DNA from: M55B157 sp965657825
Lineage (GTDB): Bacteria; Actinomycetota; Actinomycetes; S36-B12
NCBI GenBank assembly: GCA_965657825.1
Contig: CBFHQG010000115.1
Coordinates: 1 to 6,031, forward strand
Length of the DNA: 6,031 bases
Direction: 5' to 3'
Both the position numbers and the translations under genes were made by a program. The notes beneath the pieces were generated by a model. The model was not told the origin of the DNA, made no database searches, and saw only the letters and a program-made list of their open reading frames with translations. Shown in pieces: positions 1 to 4,682 of this stretch (position 1 is the first letter of the stretch; each line of letters opens with the position of its first letter).

Positions 1-579
1 ACCCGTGGAGTTGTCCACGTCGCGGGAGAGGGTGAGCGTCTCGACGTCGAGCGCGTCGTAGGACGCCAGGAGCGTGTTCGGATCGGCCAGGTCGCATTTC
101 GTGATGACGAGCAGTGGTCGCAGGCGAGCCTCATAGGCCGCGACGAGTGCGCGATCGATCAGCCGCGGTCGGGGTTCAGGGTCGACCACCGAGGTGACGA
201 TCGCCAACTGATCGGCATTCGCCACGATGATCCGCTCGACGGGATCGGTGTCATCCGCAGTCCGGCGCAGGGTGGTGCTCCGAGGGTCCAGGCGCACGAT
301 GCGAGCGAGATCTTCTGCACCGCCACCTGCGGTGAACCAGGACGAATCCCCGACGACGACACCTTTGCGGCCGAGTTCGCGTGCCTTGACCGCGAGGATG
401 TCGCGGCCGTCGTCGGTGTGCAGGCCGAACCTGCCACGATCGACGCTGACGACCATCGCGTGCTGTGCATCGGCGTGCGCGGGACGATCCTTCGATCGAG
501 GCCGCGACTTCGTGCGAGACGGGCGGACGCGGACGTCATCCTCGTCCCAGCGGTCGGTACTCCGACGCGCTGGTGTCAC
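1..579 (-). CDS. rsgA: Ribosome small-subunit-dependent GTPase RsgA, 3' part cut by window edge
   Basis: RsgA (YjeQ) is a circularly permuted GTPase that acts late in 30S subunit assembly, checking the decoding site and releasing assembly factors on GTP hydrolysis. The 193 visible codons show an Arg/Lys-rich N-terminus with the motif DEDDVRVRPSR (residues 12-22), as is usual in actinobacterial RsgA. An OB-fold region follows (about 40-98), with AMVVSVDRGRF and VVVGDSSWF. Next come ANADQLAIVTSVVDPEPRPR (120-139) and the G4 guanine-specificity motif TKCD (160-163). G4 preceding the P-loop is the mark of the permuted fold; the P-loop, switch regions and zinc-finger tail lie beyond the left edge. 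The start is GTG at 579, overlapping the aroA stop by 4 bases (GTGA), with GGAG at 588-591 eight bases upstream. Translational coupling to aroA is likely. The reading frame is open to base 1. Confidence 0.93.
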   Translation of the reverse strand, partial: MTPARRSTDRWDEDDVRVRPSRTKSRPRSKDRPAHADAQHAMVVSVDRGRFGLHTDDGRDILAVKARELGRKGVVVGDSSWFTAGGGAEDLARIVRLDPRSTTLRRTADDTDPVERIIVANADQLAIVTSVVDPEPRPRLIDRALVAAYEARLRPLLVITKCDLADPNTLLASYDALDVETLTLSRDVDNSTG

Positions 580-1955
580 GCGCCCTGCTCCAGCATGTCG
601 CGCCACATGCCCGGGAAATCCGGGAGGGTCTTCTGCGTCGTCGCGATGTCCAGGATGTGCACGTCGGGAGTGACCAGGCCGAGGACCGCAGCCGCGGTCG
701 CCATTCGATGATCGCCGTAGGAGGAGACGGTCCCACCTCGCAGGGGTGCGGGGGTGATGCGCAGATCATCCTCGCCTGCCACGACGTCACCGCCCAGTGA
801 CCCGATCATCTCGACGAGCGCATCGAGCCGATCGGTCTCGTGCCCGCGCAGATGACCGATCCCGCTGAGGTGGGATGGAGTGGTTGCGAGAGCGGCGGCG
901 GCTGCGAGTACAGGGGCGAGTTCGCCGATGTCATGCAGATCGGCGGTCAACCCCCGCACCTCCCCGGTGCCAGTGACGGACAGCCCCGCGCCATCGCGTT
1001 CGACTCGGGCACCCATGGCCTGCAGGAGTTCGCGCAGTGCATCTCCGGCCTGGGTGGTGTGATCGGGCCAGTCGGGGACGGTGACCCGACCACCGGTGAC
1101 GAGAGCGGCGACGAGGAAGGGTGCAGCATTCGACAGGTCGGGCTCGATGACACGATCGATGGCCGCGATTGGCCCGTGGTGGATGTGCCAGGTCGGATGC
1201 TCGGGTGATCCGCTGCGGTGGACCTGCACACCATGCTCGGCGAGCATCGCGATCGTCATGTCGATATGGGGCTGACTCGGCAGATGCGCACCGATATGGG
1301 TCAGCTGCAGCCCCTGGTCGAAGCGTGCGGCGCTCAGCAGCAGGCCGCTGACGAACTGGCTGGAAGCCGAAGCGTCGATGCGTACCTCACCGCCCTCGAC
1401 GTAGCCGACGCCGTCGATGATGATCGGCAGATAGCCGCCCGCGTCGATCACGTCGACGCCGAGCTCGCGCAGCGCATCGAGCATCGGGCCGAGGGGGCGT
1501 TCGCGGGCGCGTGGATCACCATCGAGGGTGACCGCGGCGGATGTCAGGGCTGCCATGGGCGGAATGAATCGCATGACGGTCCCCGCGAGCCCCACATCGA
1601 TGCGAACCGGATCGGTGCGTGTCCGATCCATATCGTGCATATCGGTGGAGGGGATAACGGTGGATGCGGGCATCGGGTCGATCCGACAGTCGATGGTCCC
1701 CGCGATTCGCCCCGGCCGGGTGGCGACCTGGGCTCCGAGAGCCGTGAGCGCATCGATCATCAAGGTCGTATCCCGCGCCTGCAGGGCGCCGAAGACCTGC
1801 GATGGTGCGTCGGCGAGGGCGGCGAGGAGCAGGGCGCGGTTGGTCTGGGACTTGCTGCCGGGCACCGCGATACGCGCCGTCACCGGTCGTGTCGCGAGGG
1901 GTGCCGGCCACGGATCGAGTGGAGGCGGCGGCACCGAGGGGGTCATCATGGCCAT
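576..1955 (-). CDS. aroA: 3-phosphoshikimate 1-carboxyvinyltransferase (EPSP synthase)
   Basis: AroA transfers the enolpyruvyl group of PEP to shikimate-3-phosphate, the sixth step of the cytosolic shikimate pathway to aromatic amino acids. The 459 residues form the two-lobed EPSPS fold. Visible family signatures are PGSKSQTNR (32-40; Lys35, Ser36 and Arg40 bind substrate), GLAGTVMRF (122-130, the PEP-binding loop), LDGDPRARERPLGPML (144-159), SASSQFVSGLL (196-206), EPDLSNAAPFL (271-281), HDIGELAP (341-348; Asp342 probably equals E. coli Asp313), HETDRL (372-377; Glu373), YGDHRM (413-418) and TTQKTLPDFPGMW (439-451). Val127 and Phe130 replace the E. coli Ala98 and Pro101, as in other actinobacterial sequences I recall. 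About 25-30 extra residues around 90-118 make the protein somewhat longer than usual. Three in-frame ATGs lie close together (1955, 1949, 1946); the first is chosen, but none has a clear Shine-Dalgarno. rsgA follows in an overlapping pair. Confidence 0.97.
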   Translation of the reverse strand: MAMMTPSVPPPPLDPWPAPLATRPVTARIAVPGSKSQTNRALLLAALADAPSQVFGALQARDTTLMIDALTALGAQVATRPGRIAGTIDCRIDPMPASTVIPSTDMHDMDRTRTDPVRIDVGLAGTVMRFIPPMAALTSAAVTLDGDPRARERPLGPMLDALRELGVDVIDAGGYLPIIIDGVGYVEGGEVRIDASASSQFVSGLLLSAARFDQGLQLTHIGAHLPSQPHIDMTIAMLAEHGVQVHRSGSPEHPTWHIHHGPIAAIDRVIEPDLSNAAPFLVAALVTGGRVTVPDWPDHTTQAGDALRELLQAMGARVERDGAGLSVTGTGEVRGLTADLHDIGELAPVLAAAAALATTPSHLSGIGHLRGHETDRLDALVEMIGSLGGDVVAGEDDLRITPAPLRGGTVSSYGDHRMATAAAVLGLVTPDVHILDIATTQKTLPDFPGMWRDMLEQGA

Positions 1956-2021
1956 CGGACACGAGCGTAGTGCTCACCCCGCGCATCTCGGACGCGCAGG
2001 CGATGGGCCACCCTTGGCGTC
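1956..2021. promoter_or_regulatory. Divergent intergenic region between aroA and the SRAP gene
   Basis: This 66-base gap must hold promoters for both outward-reading genes. On the minus strand a -10-like TACGCT (1964-1969) lies 8 bases before the first aroA ATG, with no convincing -35 and no Shine-Dalgarno, so a leaderless or nearly leaderless aroA transcript is possible. A short inverted repeat, GAGC-N5-GCTC (1963-1975), covers that -10. I see no recognisable promoter or ribosome binding site for the plus-strand gene. The role of the region is inferred from position; the elements are weak. Confidence 0.4.
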
Positions 2022-2783
2022 ATGTGCGGACGTTTCGTTGCCGGGCGTGATCCGGCCAGTCTGGCCGCAGCGTTCGGCCTGGAGCAGGTCCCCGAGCGTG
2101 CGCTGCCCCCCAACTACAACGTCGCGCCCACCCAGGACGTCTACGTCGTGCGTGACCACATCGTGCAGCCCGACGCGCAGCCTCGAGCCCAACTCGAGGT
2201 GGCCCGGTGGGGCCTGATCCCCTCCTGGGCGAAGGACCCGGGGATCGGTAACCGGATGATCAATGCCCGCGCCGAAACGGTGGCCGAGAAGCCGGCATTC
2301 CGATCCTCCTTCGCCTCCCGTCGCTGTCTGGTGCCCGCCGATGGGTTCTACGAATGGCAGGCACCGCAACGCGAGGGTGCGCGCAAGACTCCCTATTACC
2401 TGCATCCGGCCGATGGGTCGGTCCTGGCGATGGCGGGGTTGTATGCGTGGTGGCGCGATCCAGCCGTCGCCGAAGACGATGACCCGAAAGCCTGGGTGAT
2501 TTCGACCACGCTGCTCACCACCGAGGCGGTCGGGCCCGTCGCTCGCATCCACCATCGCTCGCCCGTGCCGGTTGCTGCTTCGCTGTGGGAGGAATGGTTG
2601 GATCCGCGCGTCGCCGGGGGGCAGGTCCTAGCGGAGGTCCTCTCACCGCCCCCGGCGGACTACTGGGCGCTGCACCCGGTCTCCACCGCGGTCAACAGTC
2701 CGCGCACCAACCGGTCCGACCTGATCGATCCGGTCGATCCGGTCGATCCGATCAGGGGGCAGGGGCCTGCAGCGTCGGAATAG
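2022..2783 (+). CDS. SRAP domain protein (YedK/HMCES family), abasic-site DNA-protein crosslinking shield
   Basis: SRAP proteins bind abasic sites in single-stranded DNA and form a stable thiazolidine crosslink through the N-terminal cysteine exposed when Met1 is removed. This protects the site from strand cleavage and error-prone bypass. The 253-residue protein begins MCGRF (Cys2 nucleophile) and has NYNVAPTQ (31-38), RWGLIPSWAKD (62-72), MINARAET (79-86; Asn81), LVPADGFYEW (103-112; Glu111, catalytic) and IHHRSPV (176-182; His177 probably the catalytic histidine). The usual RMP after that histidine reads RSP here, a mild departure. The C-terminal tail, from about residue 232, is a low-complexity DPVDPVDP stretch coded by a 9-bp tandem repeat. 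The start is fixed by the catalytic Cys2, although no Shine-Dalgarno is visible. The stop codon lies inside the promoter of the downstream sigma factor. Whether it is also part of the thiol-stress response is not shown. Confidence 0.95.
   Translation: MCGRFVAGRDPASLAAAFGLEQVPERALPPNYNVAPTQDVYVVRDHIVQPDAQPRAQLEVARWGLIPSWAKDPGIGNRMINARAETVAEKPAFRSSFASRRCLVPADGFYEWQAPQREGARKTPYYLHPADGSVLAMAGLYAWWRDPAVAEDDDPKAWVISTTLLTTEAVGPVARIHHRSPVPVAASLWEEWLDPRVAGGQVLAEVLSPPPADYWALHPVSTAVNSPRTNRSDLIDPVDPVDPIRGQGPAASE
2726..2750 (+). repeat. 9-bp tandem repeat in the SRAP gene tail
   Basis: The unit CGATCCGGT occurs 2.8 times in direct tandem (2726-2734, 2735-2743, 2744-2750) and encodes the DPVDPVDP tail. 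CTGATCG and CGATCAG (2721-2727 and 2749-2755) bracket it as a 7-bp inverted repeat. The unit is a multiple of three, so changes in copy number would keep the frame. Confidence 0.8.
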
Positions 2784-2789
2784 CAGGCC
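2764..2789. repeat. Perfect 7-bp inverted repeat around the sigR -35 element
   Basis: GGCCTGC (2764-2770) and its exact reverse complement GCAGGCC (2783-2789) are separated by 12 bases that contain the -35 box GGAAT and the SRAP stop codon. In RNA this would be a GC-rich stem with a 12-nt loop and no following U-tract. It could be a weak terminator or RNA stabiliser for the SRAP transcript, or an operator for a dimeric regulator over the sigR promoter. The sequence alone does not decide. Confidence 0.55.
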
Positions 2790-2802
2790 GGTGGTGGGCG
2801 TT
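2777..2802 (+). promoter_or_regulatory. SigR-type (ECF, thiol-stress) promoter of sigR
   Basis: The -35 element GGAAT (2777-2781) and the -10 element GTT (2800-2802) are separated by exactly 18 bases, which is the consensus known for Streptomyces SigR and close to that of mycobacterial SigH. It lies directly before the sigR gene, so positive autoregulation is the natural reading. The last base of GGAAT is the first base of the SRAP stop codon TAG. The expected transcription start is around 2809-2813. Confidence 0.8.
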
Positions 2803-2880
2803 ACCGTCCCCGTGAACGCAGTGGTGTCCGCCGACCGGCCAATCGGCGCCTTCGATACGCCAGTGCAGGGGATACCCTCG

Positions 2881-3507
2881 GTGGTGATGTCGGGAAACAG
2901 CACTGTCGAGCACACCGAGACCGCGGAGGAGCGCGCCGCTCGGTTCGAGCGTGATGCCCTGCCGTATCTGGATCAGCTCTACGGAGGCGCACTGCGGATG
3001 ACGCGTAATCCCGCAGATGCTGAGGATCTGGTGCAGGAGACCTTCATCAAGGCCTTCGCGAAGTTCGACAGTTTCACCGAGGGGACGAACCTCAAGGCGT
3101 GGCTGTACCGCATCATGACCAATACGTTCATCACCTCCTATCGCCGTCGGCAGCGGCAACCCCTGCATACCTCCGCCGACGAACTCACCGACGGGCAGTT
3201 GGCGGCCACCGCCTTCACGACCGGTCAGTTCCGATCGGCCGAGGCCGAGGCGCTCGATCGGATCACCGACTCCCAGGTACTCGATGCGCTGGCCGCGATT
3301 CCCGAGGACTTCCGGATCGCGGTCTACCTCGCCGATGTCGAGGGTTTCTCCTACAAGGAGATCGCCGACATCATGGGCACTCCCGTCGGCACCGTGATGT
3401 CGCGCCTGCACCGTGGACGGACCTTGTTGCGCGGGTTGCTCACCGACTATGCGGCCGATCATGGATTCGGTCCCGACGCCGCGGATGAGCAGGGGGCTGA
3501 CCGATGA
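2881..3507 (+). CDS. sigR: ECF RNA polymerase sigma factor SigR/SigH, thiol-oxidative stress
   Basis: SigR directs RNA polymerase to thioredoxin, mycothiol, chaperone and protease genes when disulfide stress inactivates its anti-sigma factor. The protein is close to known SigR/SigH. Sigma region 2 spans about 27-94, with ALRMTRNPADAEDLVQET (37-54) and NLKAWLYRIMTNTF (70-83), then a basic SYRRRQR. A variable linker follows, then region 4 (about 131-185), where YKEIADIMGTPVGTVMSRLH (158-177) is the -35-binding helix-turn-helix. Starts GTG 2881, GTG 2884 and ATG 2887 are adjacent in frame. AGGGGA at 2867-2872 is best spaced (8 bases) for 2881; ATG 2887 would also match the family N-terminus and gives 206 residues. 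The frame stays open further upstream, including a GTG at 2812 that may give a longer isoform. The 3' end overlaps rsrA by 4 bases (ATGA). The sigH symbol of mycobacteria is the same gene. Confidence 0.95.
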   Translation: MVMSGNSTVEHTETAEERAARFERDALPYLDQLYGGALRMTRNPADAEDLVQETFIKAFAKFDSFTEGTNLKAWLYRIMTNTFITSYRRRQRQPLHTSADELTDGQLAATAFTTGQFRSAEAEALDRITDSQVLDALAAIPEDFRIAVYLADVEGFSYKEIADIMGTPVGTVMSRLHRGRTLLRGLLTDYAADHGFGPDAADEQGADR

Positions 3508-3788
3508 TCCCCGATGCCTGTCGCGAGGTCAGCGCCACGATCCACGACTACCTCGATGGTCAGTCCGATCCTCGCGTCGAGGCGGGGATCACCGAGCATC
3601 TCCAGCAGTGCCCGCCCTGCCGCCACCTCGTCGCCTTCGAGCAGGCGGTGCGGGCGCGGGTGCGCCGCTCGTGCGGCTGCGAGCAGGCTCCCCCCGACCT
3701 GAAGGTCCGCATCATGGCCAGCATCACCCGGATCCAGGTCACCTACCGGGAGGGCTACTTCGACGGCCTCGGCCCTGTGGAACGATAG
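3504..3788 (+). CDS. rsrA: Redox-sensing zinc anti-sigma factor RsrA (mycothiol-system type)
   Basis: RsrA binds and silences SigR under reducing conditions; oxidation forms disulfides, expels zinc and frees the sigma factor. The 94 residues carry the ZAS motif HLQQCPPC (32-39: His32, Cys36, Cys39) and an upstream Cys6 that fits the fourth zinc ligand of Streptomyces RsrA (Cys11). The region RRSCGCEQAPPDLKVRI (54-70) matches the RCCG-containing segment of RsrA, but the Cys-Cys pair is replaced by Ser56-Cys57, with an extra Cys59 two residues on. It is slightly shorter than the Streptomyces protein, lacking that C-terminal tail. It starts at ATG 3504 overlapping the sigR stop, with AGGGGG at 3491-3496 as ribosome binding site. 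Coupled translation should keep the pair near equal amounts, with both under the upstream SigR-type promoter. Confidence 0.94.
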   Translation: MIPDACREVSATIHDYLDGQSDPRVEAGITEHLQQCPPCRHLVAFEQAVRARVRRSCGCEQAPPDLKVRIMASITRIQVTYREGYFDGLGPVER

Positions 3789-3792
3789 GGCC
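3771..3792 (+). repeat. GC-rich stem-loop at the rsrA stop codon
   Basis: GGCCCT (3771-3776) and AGGGCC (3787-3792) form a perfect 6-bp inverted repeat with a 10-base loop; the rsrA stop codon straddles the loop and second arm. There is no T-tract, so it is not a classical intrinsic terminator. It could reduce read-through from sigR-rsrA into the bL37 gene or protect the 3' end. Confidence 0.4.
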
Positions 3793-3836
3793 CGCACTCG
3801 CGCTCAGACCGGCGTGAGGCTCGTCGAGGAGGACCC

Positions 3837-3911
3837 ATGAGCAAGAGGGCACGCAAGAAGCGCGATCGCAAGAAGAGCGGTGCCAACCACGGCAAGCGTC
3901 CCAACTCCTGA
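3837..3911 (+). CDS. 50S ribosomal protein bL37 (24 residues)
   Basis: This very short gene encodes MSKRARKKRDRKK followed by SGANHGKRPNS, almost entirely Lys/Arg at the start and ending in the ANHGKRPN motif. From memory it matches the 24-residue protein seen in mycobacterial 50S structures and named bL37, which is confined to actinobacteria and packs against 23S rRNA. The start is well supported: AGGAGG (3827-3832) lies 4 bases before the ATG, the strongest Shine-Dalgarno in the window. It sits 48 bases after rsrA, a neighbourhood I recall from other actinobacteria, and could be read through from the SigR promoter; I see no clear promoter of its own. It is easily missed because of its length. 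Confidence 0.9.
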   Translation: MSKRARKKRDRKKSGANHGKRPNS

Positions 3912-3924
3912 CGGGCGCTCGTCG

Positions 3925-4164
3925 GTGCCGACTGTTCCCACCCGCGTCGAGGTGCGTGCTGAGATGGTGGCCAGCGTCCAGTCGCTGTCCGTCGCCGTCG
4001 GCGATCACGTCGATGCCGGCGACACCCTGGTGATCTTGGAATCCATGAAGATGGAGATCCCCGTTTTGACCGAGATCGCCGGAGTGGTCGCCGAGATCGC
4101 CGTCGCACCCGGAGATGTCATCCACGAGGGGGATCTGATCGCGGTGGTTGACCACCGGGCCTGA
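3925..4164 (+). CDS. Free-standing biotin/lipoyl carrier protein, TB7.3-like
   Basis: The 79-residue protein is one biotinyl/lipoyl domain. It has the canonical attachment motif ESMKMEIPV (39-47), in which Lys42 is the probable biotinylated lysine, and two symmetric halves marked by VGDHVDAGD (25-33) and PGDVIHEGD (62-70). It closely resembles my recollection of the M. tuberculosis biotinylated protein TB7.3 (Rv3221c), which also lies by sigH and rshA. Such domains carry CO2 in biotin-dependent carboxylases, but no carboxylase or transcarboxylase subunit is encoded here, so its partner is unknown. The start is uncertain: GTG 3925 sits 13 bases after the bL37 stop, with only a weak GGGCG ahead. 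GTG 3952 is possible, and GTG 3880 would overlap bL37. It is probably co-transcribed with bL37 and the next gene. Confidence 0.9.
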   Translation: MPTVPTRVEVRAEMVASVQSLSVAVGDHVDAGDTLVILESMKMEIPVLTEIAGVVAEIAVAPGDVIHEGDLIAVVDHRA

Positions 4165-4179
4165 AACGGAATACGACCT

Positions 4180-4554
4180 GTGAATAAGACACGGACCACC
4201 TTCACCGTCACCGATGCCGACACCGCCGAAGCCCTCGGCAGCGGTGACGTCCCCGTGCTGGCTACCCCCCGACTGCTCGCCTGGTGCGAGGCGGCCTGCG
4301 TGGAGGTGATCGGCGATCTCGGCCCCGAGGCGACCAGCGTGGGGACCCGGGTGGAGATGGAGCACCAGCGCGCCACTCCGATCGGTGCCACCGTCATCGT
4401 GCACGCCCGACTAGCCGGGCGCGATGGGCGTCGGCACACCTTCGACGTCACGGTCGAACACGACCTCGGCGACGGCCCGGTGGCCGTCGCCCATGCCACG
4501 ATCACCCGGGTCGTGGTGCGTCGGGAGTCCTTCCTCACCCGCATCACCTCCTGA
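4180..4554 (+). CDS. Hot-dog fold thioesterase, FlK-like
   Basis: A 124-residue single-domain protein resembling the fluoroacetyl-CoA thioesterase FlK family, which hydrolyses acyl-CoA thioesters in the cytosol. The order and spacing of FlK's catalytic Thr42-Glu50-His76 fit Thr29 (in LATPRLLAWCE), Glu37 (CEAAC) and His62 (MEHQRATPIGATV). GTRVEMEHQRATP (55-67) and a DGRRHTFDVTVEHD strand (82-95) are typical of the fold. The substrate is unknown: the family also includes general acyl-CoA thioesterases, and nothing here suggests organofluorine metabolism. The start is GTG 4180, 15 bases after the biotin carrier stop, with GGAA at 4168-4171 eight bases ahead. That spacing suggests one transcript with the carrier gene. 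Confidence 0.85.
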   Translation: MNKTRTTFTVTDADTAEALGSGDVPVLATPRLLAWCEAACVEVIGDLGPEATSVGTRVEMEHQRATPIGATVIVHARLAGRDGRRHTFDVTVEHDLGDGPVAVAHATITRVVVRRESFLTRITS

Positions 4555-4562
4555 GCGGGGCC

Positions 4563-4635
4563 GAGAGGGGCAGCGTGAGGGGCCCTCGTGAGGGGCAGCG
4601 TGAGGGGCCTCGTGAGGGGCCTGGTGAGGGGCCTG
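4563..4635 (+). repeat. G-rich 12-bp tandem repeat (minisatellite), six copies
   Basis: The unit GTGAGGGGCCTS (S is C or G) recurs six times with small changes: 4563-4574 (divergent first copy), 4575-4587 (13 bases, one added C), 4588-4599, 4600-4611, 4612-4623 and 4624-4635. Two copies end in CAGC and four in CCTC or CCTG variants. Each has a GGGG run, so seven G-runs including the one at 4557-4560 lie on the plus strand with 6-9 base gaps, which may allow G-quadruplex or slipped structures. It fills most of the gap between the thioesterase and peptidase genes. The equal spacing without spacers rules out CRISPR. Confidence 0.85.
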
Positions 4636-4645
4636 GGACATGGAT

Positions 4646-4675
4646 GCGACGTGGTCGTTATCTGTCTGTTATGGT
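4646..4675 (+). promoter_or_regulatory. Candidate promoter of the M23 peptidase gene, with GTTAT direct repeat
   Basis: A -10-like TATGGT (4670-4675) lies 7 bases before ATG 4683. A weak -35-like GCGACG (4646-4651) sits 18 bases upstream of it. With this -10, transcription would begin at or next to the A of ATG 4683, giving a leaderless mRNA. A direct repeat GTTAT-N6-GTTAT (4657-4661, 4668-4672) overlaps the -10. An alternative reading is an ECF-like pair, GGGAC (4635-4639) and GTT (4657-4659), 17 bases apart. Confidence 0.4.
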
Positions 4676-4682
4676 CGAGCCC

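Noticed and set aside
1218..1970. Plus-strand 250-residue open frame opposite aroA
   Set aside because: It is fully antisense to aroA, whose protein carries all EPSPS signatures; the antisense product has low-complexity, unrecognisable composition typical of GC-rich shadow frames.
2791..2811. Longest possible sigR start at GTG 2791
   Set aside because: It falls inside the spacer of the SigR-type promoter, so a transcript from that promoter could not contain it; only read-through from SRAP could.
2752..3462. Minus-strand 236-residue open frame opposite sigR
   Set aside because: It lies antisense to the strongly conserved sigR coding region and has no ribosome binding site or recognisable motif.
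4168..4193. Second SigR-type promoter before the thioesterase gene (GGAAT at 4168-4172)
   Set aside because: No GTT occurs 17-19 bases downstream; GGAA is better explained as the ribosome binding site for GTG 4180.
4563..4635. CRISPR-like array
   Set aside because: The units are contiguous 12-mers without spacers, and no cas gene is present.
4411..4641. Minus-strand open frame with APHEAPH-like repeats
   Set aside because: It comes from reading the 12-bp G-rich minisatellite backwards and runs antisense into the thioesterase gene.
4635..4659. ECF-type promoter GGGAC-N17-GTT before the M23 gene
   Set aside because: It deviates from the GGAAT/GGGAA consensus and overlaps the end of the G-rich repeat; kept only as an alternative to the TATGGT promoter.
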